Assembly: GCF_021353265.1 (NCBI RefSeq)
Contig: NZ_JAJTWU010000005.1
Span: 186,001-250,000, forward strand
Direction: 5' to 3'
DNA length: 64,000 bases
Origin: Pelomonas cellulosilytica
Lineage (GTDB): Bacteria; Pseudomonadota; Gammaproteobacteria; Burkholderiales; Burkholderiaceae_C
Below the pieces are notes generated by a model, which saw only the letters and a list, made by a program, of their open reading frames with translations, had not been told where the DNA came from and made no database searches. The position numbers and the translations under genes were made by a program. Shown here in pieces: positions 29,666-38,548 of this stretch (its first letter is position 1; each line of letters opens with the position of its first letter).

Positions 29666-30871
29666 ATGCACACCGACACCACCTTGCCGGCCCGCCGGCT
29701 GCCCTTCCTCGACGGCCTGCGCGTGGCCGCCTTCGCACTGCTGATCCCCTATCACGTCGGCATGTACTACGTGACGTGGGATTGGCACGTGAAGAGCCCC
29801 GCAGCCTCCACGGCGCTGGAGCCGTTCATGATGCTCAGCTCGCCCTGGCGGCTGAGCCTGCTGTTCCTCATCGCCGGCGCGGCCTGCCGGGGCCTGTTCG
29901 CCTGGCGCGGCCTGGCGGGCACGGTGAAGGACCGGTCGATGCGCCTGCTGCTGCCATTGCTGTTCGGCATGGCCGTCATCGTGCCACCGCAGGCCTACTA
30001 CGAAGTGCTCACCAAGGCGCCGCAGCTCTTGCCCGGCGACGGCGGCTACCTGGACTTCTGGCGCGCCTACCTGCAGGGCGGCCGCTACTGCCGCGGCGAC
30101 GACTGCATGGTGGTGCCGACATGGAACCACCTTTGGTTCCTGCCCTACCTGTGGGTCTACGCCGTGCTCGGCGCGCTGGCCGCTGCAGCGTGGCGAAAGC
30201 CGGTGCCTGGGCTCGCGCTACCCGGCTGGGCATGGCTGCTGCTGCCCGCCGTGCCGCTGGCGCTGCTTCGGGTGTTCGTCATGCCGCACTGGCCCACGAC
30301 GCATGACCTCGTGCACGACCTCTACAACCACCTGCAGTACGGCTTCGTCTTCGCGGTGGGCTGGGCCAGCCGCACATCGCTGGGCCAGGGGCTCTGGCCG
30401 GCCGCGCTGCGGTGGCGCTGGGCGGCACTGGGCCTGGCCGTGGCCGGCTGGGCGGCGCTGCAGGCGTTCAATGCCCACTACGGCGACGCCGCCCCGCCCG
30501 ACGCCTTGCTGGCCGCCGCCCGCAGCCTGCGCGCCGCGATGGTGTGGTGGTCGCTCCTGGCCGCCTGCGGCTGGGCACAGCGCGCCTTCACGCGGGAATC
30601 ACCGGCGCTGAGGCAGGCCAGCGCGGCGGTGTTCTGCCTGTACATCCTGCACCAGAGCGTCATCGTGGTGCTGACCCAGGCGCTCCGGCCGCTCGGCCAG
30701 CCGTGGGGTGTGGAGGCGCTCGTGCTGGTCGCGCTGACGTTCGGGCTGTGCGCGCTGGCCTACCTGGGCGCCCGTCGGGTGCCGGGGCTGGCGCTGCTGC
30801 TGGGCATCCAGCGCCGCCGGCCTGGCGCGCCGGATCAGGCTGCGACGGCCGCGGCGCCCTCGTTGACGTAG
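29666..30871 (+). CDS. Acyltransferase 3 family membrane protein
   Basis: The 401-residue polytopic membrane protein has the family's N-terminal block RLPFLDGLRVAAFALLIPYHVGMYY, with the conserved Arg and His. It also has an LLFLIAGAACRGLFAWRG segment and about ten transmembrane helices. Acyltransferase-3 (OafB/OpgC-type) proteins move acyl or succinyl groups onto glycans on the periplasmic side. Length and layout are close to OpgC (MdoC). The substrate is not deducible. The 3' end overlaps the end of the convergent amidotransferase gene by 37 nt. Confidence 0.88.
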   Translation: MHTDTTLPARRLPFLDGLRVAAFALLIPYHVGMYYVTWDWHVKSPAASTALEPFMMLSSPWRLSLLFLIAGAACRGLFAWRGLAGTVKDRSMRLLLPLLFGMAVIVPPQAYYEVLTKAPQLLPGDGGYLDFWRAYLQGGRYCRGDDCMVVPTWNHLWFLPYLWVYAVLGALAAAAWRKPVPGLALPGWAWLLLPAVPLALLRVFVMPHWPTTHDLVHDLYNHLQYGFVFAVGWASRTSLGQGLWPAALRWRWAALGLAVAGWAALQAFNAHYGDAAPPDALLAAARSLRAAMVWWSLLAACGWAQRAFTRESPALRQASAAVFCLYILHQSVIVVLTQALRPLGQPWGVEALVLVALTFGLCALAYLGARRVPGLALLLGIQRRRPGAPDQAATAAAPSLT

Positions 30872-31632
30872 ACGCACTCGCCCTGGGCGAACACGCGAAC
30901 CTCGCCCGGCGCGAACGCCCGCCAGGCCTCGTCATGCGTCAGCGGCTCGGTGGCGACCAGCGTCATCAGGTCGCGCGGGCCGTTCAGCGTCGCGAGGTCC
31001 ACGCTCAGGTCGCCATCGCGCAGCCGCACATGGCCGAACGGCGGCTCGCGGCGCAGCCAGTGCAGCCGCGTGGACGCATGCGCCAGCATCGCGTGGCCGT
31101 CGCTCAGCAACAGGTTGAAGCGGCCGTGCCGGGAAACCTCGTGCAGCCACGGCACCAGCGTGTCGGCCAGCTCGGGCCAGGCGGGCAGGCGGTCGCCGAA
31201 GCGCTGCTGCAGCCGCTGCATCAGCCAGCAGAAGGCGCGCTCGCTGTCGGTCTGCCCGGTCGGCAGGAAGCTGCCGTCGAGCCGGGGGTGGAAGTCCTTC
31301 AGGTCGCCGTTGTGGGCAAACACCCACGTGCGTCCGGCCCAGTGGCGACGGAACGGGTGGCAGTTGTCGACCGACCGTGCGCCCTGTGTCGCCTTGCGGA
31401 TGTGGGCCATGATGTTGCGCGCCGGCACCGGATGGCGGCCGTAGTGCGAGGCCAGATCCGACTCGGCGGCCGGACGGTCCTCGACGACGACATCGCAGCG
31501 CTCGCCGTCGTGGAAGGCCACGCCCCAGCCATCGACATGGTCCGCCGTGCGTCCGCCGCGAGCGGCGAAGCCGCTCAGCGAGAAGTTGGCGGCAGCCGGC
31601 AGGCGGCTGTTGAGGGCGAAGAGCTCACACAT
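30835..31632 (-). CDS. Class II glutamine amidotransferase (YafJ-like)
   Basis: The 265-residue protein begins MCELFALNSR, so the N-terminal nucleophile Cys2 is exposed after Met removal; this decides the start at 31632 over a longer open frame. Other family features are DHVDGWGVAFHDG, HIRKATQGARSVDNCHPF and WVFAHNGDL. YafJ-type proteins are Ntn hydrolases related to the GAT domain of glutamine-dependent enzymes. Their physiological partner is unknown. Confidence 0.9.
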   Translation of the reverse strand: MCELFALNSRLPAAANFSLSGFAARGGRTADHVDGWGVAFHDGERCDVVVEDRPAAESDLASHYGRHPVPARNIMAHIRKATQGARSVDNCHPFRRHWAGRTWVFAHNGDLKDFHPRLDGSFLPTGQTDSERAFCWLMQRLQQRFGDRLPAWPELADTLVPWLHEVSRHGRFNLLLSDGHAMLAHASTRLHWLRREPPFGHVRLRDGDLSVDLATLNGPRDLMTLVATEPLTHDEAWRAFAPGEVRVFAQGECVYVNEGAAAVAA

Positions 31633-31900
31633 CGGAGGCGTCAGGCAGCGGGCGTATGGAGGCAACGCGGCAAGTCTGACGATGGATGACATGAAGGGCA
31701 ACGAACCTTCCGTCATGAGCTCATGCAGTCGTGCTTTGTACACGACGCAGCGGCAATCCCTAGATTGCAAAGGCGTCGGACGCGTGTGACGCCGTGCGGT
31801 GATTCGTTCACAAACACATCCTGCAACATTTACTCCTGACGTCAGGCATGCTCTCCTACGCTTTCATTCGAGCTCGCACTGCGGGCCGAGGAGTGCTGAC

Positions 31901-32584
31901 ATGTGGATGAATGACGTCTTCCTGCCGGACCACGGCGTGTCCGGCGCCCGCCCCCGCCAGGAGCGCCGCGCCGCGGCTTCGTTGTCGAGCCAGTGGCTCG
32001 GCCTGGTGCTAGAAGAGCTCGACTACGGCGTCGTGCTGCTCAACGGCGCGGGCCGCGTGCTGCACACCAACCTGGCGGCGCGTGCGACGCTGGAGACGGG
32101 CCATCCGCTGGAGCAGGTGGGCCCCCACCTGCGCGCGCGGCTGCTGACCGATGCGGTGCCGCTGGCCGAGGCCCTTGAAAGCGCCGAGACGGGCGGGCGC
32201 CGTTGCCTGCTGCGCCTTGGCGACGACCGCGCCGAATGCGGCCGGGCCAATGTCGTCGTCGTGCCGCTGAACCGCGACGTGAGCCAGGCGGCCGTGCTGC
32301 TGCTGCTGGAGCGGCGCCAGCTCTGCGGCGACCTGGCCGCGCAATGGTTTGCGCTGCGCTACCAACTGACGCCTGCGGAGACCGAGGTGTTGAAGGCGCT
32401 GTCCAACGGTGTCAAGCCGACGGAGGTCGCGCAGCGCCAGGGCGTGGCCATCTCCACCGTGCGCAGCCAGATCCAGAGCATCCGCGCCAAGAGCGGCGCC
32501 GACAGCATCGGCGAGCTGATGCGTCAACTGGCACTGCTGCCGCCGCTGGTGTCGTCGCTGCGGCCCGCCAATCTGGTCAATTGA
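31901..32584 (+). CDS. LuxR-type HTH regulator with PAS-like N terminus
   Basis: The 227-residue protein has an N-terminal PAS-like segment (LEELDYGVVLLNGAGRVLHTNLAARATLE) and a C-terminal LuxR HTH (YQLTPAETEVLKALSNGVKPTEVAQRQGVAISTVRSQIQSIRAKSG). The ATG at 31901 has AGGAG about 9 nt upstream and is favoured over an upstream in-frame start. There is no receiver domain, so it is not a classical response regulator. The ligand and targets are unknown. Confidence 0.85.
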   Translation: MWMNDVFLPDHGVSGARPRQERRAAASLSSQWLGLVLEELDYGVVLLNGAGRVLHTNLAARATLETGHPLEQVGPHLRARLLTDAVPLAEALESAETGGRRCLLRLGDDRAECGRANVVVVPLNRDVSQAAVLLLLERRQLCGDLAAQWFALRYQLTPAETEVLKALSNGVKPTEVAQRQGVAISTVRSQIQSIRAKSGADSIGELMRQLALLPPLVSSLRPANLVN

Positions 32585-32676
32585 ATCGGGACCGCCCCGC
32601 CCGGGGTGGTCCATTGAACCGGTGAACTAACATCCGGCCCCACGCCGGGCAGGCCCCTTGCCTGCGGCGCTGCTGG

Positions 32677-33309
32677 ATGTCCGACACCCCCACCGACGCC
32701 GAATTCCAGGCCTTGCCTCCCGCGCTGCGCCAGCTCGCGGTGCGTGGCATCGCCCGCAGCTATCGCAAGGACGTCGTGCTGATCGAGGAAGGCTCGGTCG
32801 GCGACAACCTCTACGTGATCCTGTCCGGTTCGCTGCGCGCCTACAGCAGCGACGCCCGCGGCCGCGAGATCACCTATGGCGTCTACGGCCCCGGCGAGTA
32901 CGTCGGCGAGATGAGCCTGGACGGCGGACCGCGCTCGGCCAGCGTCATCACCGAGGAGGCCAGCCGGCTGGTCATGGTCACGCGGGCGAGCCTGCTGACG
33001 CACATCAGCGAGCACCCTGAGTTCGCTTTCGAGCTGCTGACCAAGGTCATCCGCCGCGCTCGCGCGGCGACGTTGTCCACCAAGCAGCTGGCCCTCAACG
33101 ACGTCTACGGCCGGTTGCGCAGCCTCGTCGAGGACCTGACGATCGACGGCCGCCACCTCGCGCTGACGCACCAGGGAATGGCGCAGCGGCTGGGCTGCTC
33201 GCGCGAAATGGTGTCCAAGCTCGTCAAGGACCTGGAGCTGGGCGGCTACCTGCGGCGCGTGGCCGCCGGCGAGTACCAGCGGCTCAAGAACCTGCCGGCG
33301 CGCTGGTGA
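32677..33309 (+). CDS. Crp/Fnr-family transcriptional regulator
   Basis: The 210-residue protein has a cyclic-nucleotide-binding beta-roll (VGDNLYVILSGSLRAYS, GPGEYVGEMSLDGGPRSASV) and a C-terminal HTH_Crp (LTHQGMAQRLGCSREMVSKLVKDLELGGYL). The GEMSLDGGPRSASV stretch resembles the phosphate-binding cassette, so cAMP or a related nucleotide may bind. No cysteine cluster for an Fnr-type iron-sulfur centre is present. It converges with the M48 protease gene, with 3 bp between stops. Confidence 0.9.
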   Translation: MSDTPTDAEFQALPPALRQLAVRGIARSYRKDVVLIEEGSVGDNLYVILSGSLRAYSSDARGREITYGVYGPGEYVGEMSLDGGPRSASVITEEASRLVMVTRASLLTHISEHPEFAFELLTKVIRRARAATLSTKQLALNDVYGRLRSLVEDLTIDGRHLALTHQGMAQRLGCSREMVSKLVKDLELGGYLRRVAAGEYQRLKNLPARW

Positions 33310-33312
33310 GCG

Positions 33313-34281
33313 CTACTGCGCCGGCTGCTGCCGCGACTTGAGCGGCGGCGCGACCGGGAAGCGCTGGTCCGGTCTGGATGCGCGCGCGTACAGCCCTTCC
33401 ACCTTGGGCAGGTTGGCCTGGATGTCGCGGATGCGCGTGCCGCTGGCCGGGTGGGTGGACAGCCACTGCGGCGGCGCCCCCTTGTTGGCCGCCATCATCT
33501 TCTCCCACAGCCGCACGGCGGCCGACGGGTCGTAGCCCGCGCGCGCGGACAGCTCGATGCCGACGAGGTCGGCCTCGGTCTCGTCCTCGCGGCTGAAGCG
33601 CAGCGTCATCAGCTGCGCGCCGACATTGGCCAGCCCGCGACCGAGGTTGCCCAGGCCCAGCAGCGCCGCACCGAGTTCAACGACGCCGTTCGTGACGGCC
33701 GTCTTGCCCATGCGCTCACGGGCGTGCTCGCGCAGCGCATGCGACACCTCGTGGCCCATGATGGCCGCGACCTCGTCGTCCTCCAGCTTCAACTTCTCGA
33801 GGATGCCGTAATAGAAGGCGATCTTGCCGCCCGGCATGCAGAAGGCGTTCAGCTCCGGGCTGCCAAGCAGGTTGACCTCCCACTTCCACTGCCGGGCGCG
33901 GTCGTTCCACTCGTAGCTATGCGGGATGATGCGCTGGGCGATGTAGCGCAGCCGCTGCAGCTGCGGGTGGTCCATCGGCGCCAGCGCCCGCTGCTGGGCG
34001 GCCTGCTGCATCATCTGCGCGTACTGCTGGCCGCCGCCGCGCTCGATGTCGTCCGCCGAGATCATGCCGGCGAAGCGGCTCTTGGGGCCCACGTCCACGC
34101 CCTCGCGCGCCCAGGCCGGCATGAAGGCCGACGCACCCAGCAGCCCGGTGAAGAGCCGCCGGCTGCGCTGGGCCGGTGGCGTGCAGCGGCCGGCGGCGCA
34201 ATCGGCGCAGTCGCCGAACATGCGCGGCCGCGGGGTGGTGAATTGCAGGTCGTCGCGTACCTGGAAGTCAGGGTCGTCCAT
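33313..34281 (-). CDS. M48-family metalloprotease
   Basis: The 322-residue protein carries the zinc motif HEVSH (in AAIMGHEVSHALREHARERMGK) and the downstream Glu in REDETEADLVGIEL. This is the BepA/LoiP-like group of M48 peptidases, which work in envelope protein quality control. The N terminus has a Cys-rich patch (FGDCADCAAGRC) and a twin-Arg-like stretch (RSRRLFTGLLGASAFMPAWA) that may be a TAT signal starting some 40 residues in. The ATG at 34281 is the first plausible start. Confidence 0.88.
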   Translation of the reverse strand: MDDPDFQVRDDLQFTTPRPRMFGDCADCAAGRCTPPAQRSRRLFTGLLGASAFMPAWAREGVDVGPKSRFAGMISADDIERGGGQQYAQMMQQAAQQRALAPMDHPQLQRLRYIAQRIIPHSYEWNDRARQWKWEVNLLGSPELNAFCMPGGKIAFYYGILEKLKLEDDEVAAIMGHEVSHALREHARERMGKTAVTNGVVELGAALLGLGNLGRGLANVGAQLMTLRFSREDETEADLVGIELSARAGYDPSAAVRLWEKMMAANKGAPPQWLSTHPASGTRIRDIQANLPKVEGLYARASRPDQRFPVAPPLKSRQQPAQ

Positions 34282-34353
34282 GGGCCGGCATTGTGCGATG
34301 GCGGCGAGGCCCTTCGCCGTAGGACGACATGCGGGACTGGCGACAATGCCGCC

Positions 34354-34830
34354 ATGGACAGCCAGCAATTCCGCGCCGCCCTCGGTATGTTCGCCACCGG
34401 CGTGACCGTCATCACCGTGCGCTCGGCGGACGGCGGCCTCGTCGGGCTGACGGCCAACTCGTTCAACTCGGTGTCTCTGGAGCCGCCGCTGGTGCTGTGG
34501 AGCCTCGCGCGCCGCGCGGGCTCGCTGCCGGTGTTCACGCACGGCACGCACTACGCGATCAACATCCTGGCGGCCGACCAGAAGGACCTGGCCCAGCGCT
34601 TTGCGACGCGCGACATCGACCGCTTTGCCGGCGTGGCGTGGCGCGAAGGTGCCGGCGGCGCGCCGGTGCTGGACGGCGCGGTGGCCGTCTTCGAATGCGC
34701 CAACCGCAGCCGCTACGAGGAGGGCGACCATGTCATCTTCGTCGGCGAGGTGGAGCGCTGCACGGCCCGCCCCGGCGCGCAGCCGCTGATCTTCCACGGC
34801 GGCCGGTATTTCACCGAGCTCCCTATCTGA
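34354..34830 (+). CDS. Flavin reductase family protein
   Basis: The 158-residue protein is of the HpaC/flavin-reductase fold: FRAALGMFATGVTVITV at the N terminus, GLTANSFNSVSLEPPLVLWSLAR (flavin-binding), and a C-terminal GDHVIFVGEVE segment followed by LIFHGGRYF. Members reduce free FMN/FAD with NAD(P)H to supply two-component monooxygenases. No monooxygenase gene is adjacent. The ATG lies 72 bp from the divergent M48 gene start. Confidence 0.92.
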   Translation: MDSQQFRAALGMFATGVTVITVRSADGGLVGLTANSFNSVSLEPPLVLWSLARRAGSLPVFTHGTHYAINILAADQKDLAQRFATRDIDRFAGVAWREGAGGAPVLDGAVAVFECANRSRYEEGDHVIFVGEVERCTARPGAQPLIFHGGRYFTELPI

Positions 34831-34987
34831 CGCCTGTGGTCTGACCGACCTGCTCGAGGCGGCCCGGCCCGGCGCGCGGCCCGAAAACGCGAGGCTGTGG
34901 GAATTTCGGGATGGCGATGTCGATATCCCTGCGTTCTGATCGTCGTCACCGCAGAGGGTCGTCCTCTGCCCAGTCACGTCCACAGCC

Positions 34988-35431
34988 ATGCCAAACACCG
35001 TCACCCTGCACCGCGTGCTGCGCTGCCCGCCCGAGCGCGTCTATCGCGCCTTCACGACACCGGCCGCAATGGCCAAGTGGCTGCCACCTTTCGGCTTCAC
35101 CGGCACCGTCCACGAGATGGACGCCCGGGTCGGCGGCAGCTGGCGCATGTCGTTCACGAATTTCACGACAGGCGACAGCCACGGCTTCGGTGGCCGCTAC
35201 GTGGAGCTGGTGCCGGGAGAGCGGCTGCGCTACACGGCGACGTTCGATGACCCGCACCTGCCGGGCGAGATGACGACCACCGTGGAGCTGCGCGCCGTGT
35301 CGTGCGGCACGGATGTGCGCATCACGCAGGACGGCATCCCGGAGGTGATCCCGGTGGCTGGCTGCATGCTCGGTTGGCAGGAGTCGCTGGTGCAGCTGGC
35401 CCAGGTGGCTGAGCCGGAGATCCGCGGCTAG
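34988..35431 (+). CDS. SRPBCC/AHSA1-like domain protein
   Basis: The 147-residue protein has the AHSA1/Bet v1-like fold: VYRAFTTPAAMAKWLPPFGFTG, then EMDARVGGSWRMSF and LVPGERLRYTATFDDPHLPGEMTTTVEL, ending with GWQESLVQLAQV. Such proteins bind hydrophobic ligands in a deep cavity, and their roles are diverse and usually unknown. It is a single gene that converges with the ABC permease gene, with 5 bp between the stops. Confidence 0.87.
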   Translation: MPNTVTLHRVLRCPPERVYRAFTTPAAMAKWLPPFGFTGTVHEMDARVGGSWRMSFTNFTTGDSHGFGGRYVELVPGERLRYTATFDDPHLPGEMTTTVELRAVSCGTDVRITQDGIPEVIPVAGCMLGWQESLVQLAQVAEPEIRG

Positions 35432-35436
35432 GGTGC

Positions 35437-36882
35437 TCAGGCCAGGCGCCCGGCCGGCAGCGCAGCGGGTGCGTTCTGCACCACGCGCCAGCGCCAGGCG
35501 AGCAGGCCCGCCGACACGATCGGCACGACGGTGATGACCAGCGCCCGCGGCACGCCGACGCGGTCGACCGCCAGGTACAGCAGTCCGCCCAGCCCGAGGT
35601 ATGCGAAGACCGGCAGCACCGTCGTACCCGGCGTGGGCGCGCGCATGAGCGCCGGCCGGCGAGTGAGCGACAGCACCGCCACGGGCAGCGCACCGAGGGC
35701 CAGGTAGGGCAAGGCCGGCGAGTAGCCGTTCACGGAGACGACGCACAGCACCACCAGCGTCACCAGCCAGGTCACGAAGCAGTCGCGCAATTGCCGGCCG
35801 GCCACGGCGCGGTTCAGCGCGGCCCCTTGCGGCATGCCCGGCAGCAAGCGCAGCAGCGCCTGCTCGCGGCGGCTCTGCCACAGAGCGTTGGGCAGCATGA
35901 ACGCAGGATTGAGCCCCATGCAGACCAGCCACAGGCCGATGCTCGTCCCGCCCGTGCGCCAGACTTTGGCCATGTCGAGCTCATAGATCCGACAGACTGC
36001 CGCGAAAATTAACGCCATGACCGCCGCCATCGTGCCGAAGGTCAGCGCCTGATTCAGCCAGTGCTGAGGGCCGCGCAGCACGATGTCGGCACGGGCCATC
36101 ACGTTGTGTGGGCCCGCCTGCGCCAGCAGCCGTTGCCGCCAGGCCGACAACATGCGCTCGAAGGGGCGGAACAGCCATTCGATGCGCCCACCCCAGGCCG
36201 CCAGGTTCGGCTGCCGGCCATCCGCCATCATGCGCATCACGGCGCGGCGCTGCGTCTGCCGCGCGTAACGCTCGCGGTGCCTGGGCCCGCCGTCGTCGAA
36301 CATCAGCGTGACGAGTCCGGCCTGCAGCAGCAGCGCCAGCGCCAGCAGCGTTTGCGGCTGAGCCAGCCACGCCGCCGACAGCTGCGCGCCTAGCGGTGCA
36401 AGCCGCTGCGACAGCGCGCCGATGAGGGGCGATTGGAAAATGAGCAGCAGCCACAGCCACCAGAGTCGGGCCGACCACAGCAGGAAGGTGGCGATGGCGC
36501 TGTTGACGAGCAGCGCCAACTCCCAATGGCCATGCCCTGGGAGGATGAGCACCACCAGCGACGTGGTGGCGCCGGCATGCAGCACCCATGCAAGCAGCGC
36601 GGCTTGGCGCAACGCGCGCAGGTGCCCAGGGACGCAGCGGGCGGCATGCGGGTGGTTCTGCTCCGACAGGTTCAGGCCGACCACCCACCAGGTGCAATGC
36701 AGCGTGAACACAGCGATGCCCAGCCAGATGCGCCAAGCGATGGCCAGCGGCGCGAACACGCCCGTGATGACGAGGCTGCCCACCAACAGCAGCGCCAGTA
36801 CGAGCCGCCCCCACGGCGCGCTACGGTCCCGCTGCCGCCACGATGCGAGCACGACCTGAGAAAACTGCGTGGCCGTCATCAT
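35437..36882 (-). CDS. ABC-type permease of the GntR-regulated operon
   Basis: The 481-residue polytopic membrane protein has about 10-12 hydrophobic helices and a cytoplasmic basic loop (RHRERYARQTQRRAVMRMM). It resembles no single well-known permease, but its position makes it the membrane partner of the ATPase directly upstream (4-nt overlap). YtrA-regulated ABC systems of this kind often protect against envelope-active compounds. The substrate is unknown. Confidence 0.75.
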   Translation of the reverse strand: MMTATQFSQVVLASWRQRDRSAPWGRLVLALLLVGSLVITGVFAPLAIAWRIWLGIAVFTLHCTWWVVGLNLSEQNHPHAARCVPGHLRALRQAALLAWVLHAGATTSLVVLILPGHGHWELALLVNSAIATFLLWSARLWWLWLLLIFQSPLIGALSQRLAPLGAQLSAAWLAQPQTLLALALLLQAGLVTLMFDDGGPRHRERYARQTQRRAVMRMMADGRQPNLAAWGGRIEWLFRPFERMLSAWRQRLLAQAGPHNVMARADIVLRGPQHWLNQALTFGTMAAVMALIFAAVCRIYELDMAKVWRTGGTSIGLWLVCMGLNPAFMLPNALWQSRREQALLRLLPGMPQGAALNRAVAGRQLRDCFVTWLVTLVVLCVVSVNGYSPALPYLALGALPVAVLSLTRRPALMRAPTPGTTVLPVFAYLGLGGLLYLAVDRVGVPRALVITVVPIVSAGLLAWRWRVVQNAPAALPAGRLA

Positions 36883-37766
36883 GTCAGCTCCGTGAAGAGA
36901 TCGTCCAGGTTCACGCGGTCCACCGCCACGCTGTCGGGCAGTGTGGTGTCGGCCGGCAGCCGCGCCAGCACGCGCTCGCGCCCAGCCTCCAGCGGCGTGC
37001 GCTTCAGCGGCTGTGCGCCAAGCCGCGCCATCAGCGTGGCCATTTCCGTCACGCTGCCGGTGAATGCCCGAACCTGCTCCAGCAGCTCGTCCAGCGGCGC
37101 CTGCAGCGCGATGCGTCCGCGGCTGAGGAAGGCGATATTGAAGGCCACGCGCTCCAGGTCAGACAGGATGTGCGTGGAGAACACGACGGTCGCGCCGCGG
37201 TCCATCACCTCGCCGACGAGCTCGCGCAGGAAGTCGCGCCGGCCGGCCGGGTCCAGGCTGGCGACGGGCTCGTCCAGCACCAGCAGATCCGGCTCGTGGG
37301 CCAGCGCGCGGATGATGGACAGGCGCTGCTTCTGGCCGCCGGAGAGTTTGCGGATCGCCTGGTCGCGCGGGATCTCCCAGCGCGACATCAGGCCCTCCAC
37401 CTTGGCGTCATTCCAGCGCGGATAGAAACTGCGGAAGTAGGCCAGCAGCTGCGCCGGCGTGAAGGCCTCGAACAGATCGCTGTGCTGCGGCACATAGCCG
37501 ATGCGCCCGCGCGCCGCGTCGTCCAGCCGCAGCGCGTCCTGGCCGAACAGCTGCACGGCACCGGCATCGGGCTCGCGCAGGCCCAGCAGCGTCTCCAGCA
37601 GCGTCGTCTTGCCGGCGCCGTTGCGGCCCAGCAGGCCCACCACCTGGCCGGGCAGCAGCTGCCAGTCGAGCCGGTCCAGCACGCTCGGGCCGTTGGGATA
37701 GCGCAGCGTCACCTGGCTGAGCGCCGCACTGGCGGCGTCGCTGTGCGGGAAATGCGGGCTGGTCAT
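36879..37766 (-). CDS. ABC ATPase of the GntR-regulated operon
   Basis: The 295-residue ATP-binding protein has Walker A GLLGRNGAGKTTLLETL, signature LSGGQKQRLSIIRAL, Walker B PDLLVLDEPVASLDP and H-loop VVFSTHILSDLERV. It is of the CcmA/YtrB-like exporter class, with a C-terminal extension after about residue 230. It overlaps gntR upstream and the permease downstream by 4 nt each, so all three are one translational unit. Confidence 0.92.
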   Translation of the reverse strand: MTSPHFPHSDAASAALSQVTLRYPNGPSVLDRLDWQLLPGQVVGLLGRNGAGKTTLLETLLGLREPDAGAVQLFGQDALRLDDAARGRIGYVPQHSDLFEAFTPAQLLAYFRSFYPRWNDAKVEGLMSRWEIPRDQAIRKLSGGQKQRLSIIRALAHEPDLLVLDEPVASLDPAGRRDFLRELVGEVMDRGATVVFSTHILSDLERVAFNIAFLSRGRIALQAPLDELLEQVRAFTGSVTEMATLMARLGAQPLKRTPLEAGRERVLARLPADTTLPDSVAVDRVNLDDLFTELT

Positions 37767-38155
37767 GGGGCCTCCTCCAGGATGGTCTTGAACAGTTGCA
37801 GGGCCTGGCTCTTCGGCAGTGCCAGCTGGCGCGCCTCGGCGGCCGCCTTCTCCAGCGTCGGGCGCAGCAGCTCGACACGGTCCGCCGTCGGTTGCGCCTG
37901 CCGGTGCTGCGCCGCCACAACCATCGACAGCCCCCGCCGGCGTTCCAGCACGCCCTCCATCTCCAGCAGCGAATAGGCCTTGGAGATCGTCATCGGGTGC
38001 ACCGCGAGCGCGTGCGCCAGCTCACGCACCGACGGAATCTCGTCACCCGCCTTCAGCTGCCCGGCCGCCACACGGCGCTTCACCTGCTCGATGAGCTGGC
38101 GGTAGATCGGCTCGGTCGAACCGGTGTCGATGTGGACGAAATGCAGGGGATCCAT
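37763..38155 (-). CDS. GntR-family regulator, YtrA subfamily
   Basis: The 130-residue protein has an N-terminal winged HTH (EPIYRQLIEQVKRRVAAGQLKAGDEIPSVRELAHALAVHPMTISKAYSLLEMEGVLERRRG) and only a short helical C-terminal tail, as in the YtrA subfamily. Such repressors autoregulate an ABC-transporter operon and are relieved by envelope stress or antibiotics. It is the first gene of the three-gene operon and has a perfect palindromic operator 15 bp upstream of its ATG. Confidence 0.92.
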   Translation of the reverse strand: MDPLHFVHIDTGSTEPIYRQLIEQVKRRVAAGQLKAGDEIPSVRELAHALAVHPMTISKAYSLLEMEGVLERRRGLSMVVAAQHRQAQPTADRVELLRPTLEKAAAEARQLALPKSQALQLFKTILEEAP

Positions 38156-38170
38156 GAGGCATCTGCCAAT

Positions 38171-38192
38171 GTGTACTAGTACGATAGTACAC
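38171..38192. promoter_or_regulatory. Palindromic operator of the gntR/ABC operon
   Basis: Perfect 8-bp inverted repeat GTGTACTA-(6)-TAGTACAC, 15 bp upstream of the gntR ATG. A further GTGTAC half-like copy follows at 38193-38198. GTac-rich palindromes with this spacing are typical of YtrA-type GntR repressors, so this is most likely the autorepression site. The Tn7-like element begins only 14 bp beyond it, so any promoter elements further upstream are now supplied by the transposon end. Confidence 0.8.
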
Positions 38193-38206
38193 GTGTACAG
38201 CGCTCG

Positions 38207-38252
38207 TGTCGAAAACCATTCAGTTCTGAACTTTGTTCATTCAAGTCTGAAC
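38207..38252 (+). repeat. Left end of the Tn7-like element with two TnsB-type sites
   Basis: The terminus is TGTCGAAAACC, then site L1 CATTCAGTTCTGAAC (38217-38231) and site L2 CATTCAAGTCTGAAC (38238-38252). Their starts are 21 bp apart, two helical turns, in the same orientation. L1 pairs with the right-end site R1 at 13-14 of 15 positions. The layout is typical of Tn7-family ends. Confidence 0.85.
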
Positions 38253-38462
38253 TTTTCGATGGATAGGGCACGGTGGCCCGGCTGGGCGCCGGGCTGCCGG
38301 GGCGTGCAAGATAGGATGCAGGGATGCGATGGCCAGTGGCGGCCCTAGGTGGGCGTGGAGGCTGCCGACAGGGACGTTCGACACCCGCTGCGGACCTTCA
38401 TCGCCCAGTGCGAGCAGAAGGGCCTCCTGGCGCTGCCTGGCTTAACTTTCCCGGTGGCCAGG

Positions 38463-38548
38463 TTTGCGGGAAAAGATGCACGGGGGAGGAGGGGTATTGC
38501 CCGTCTCAGATGCTTGGTGAAGTCAGCCCAAGGCTGATCTGAGTCGTT
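38463..38548 (+). repeat. 86-bp direct repeat, copy 1 (inside left end)
   Basis: Begins tttgcgggaaaagatgcacg and is about 94% identical to 58223-58308. It contains a hairpin TCAGCC-CAA-GGCTGA (38523-38537) inside a longer CTCAGAT / ATCTGAG pairing. In copy 2 the one change in the inner stem (C to T) keeps a G-U pair. The surrounding 38253-38882 has no convincing gene: short open frames there (for example 38349-38537) run into the repeat and look accidental. Its role is unknown; see the finding on the transposon boundary. Confidence 0.8.

Noticed and set aside
38324-38542. Short plus-strand ORF sharing CGKRCTGEEGYCPSQMLGEV with an ORF at 58132-58542
   Set aside because: The shared peptide is just the 86-bp repeat read in the same frame. 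Upstream parts are unrelated, and copy differences include a stop-to-Arg change, so coding is not supported.
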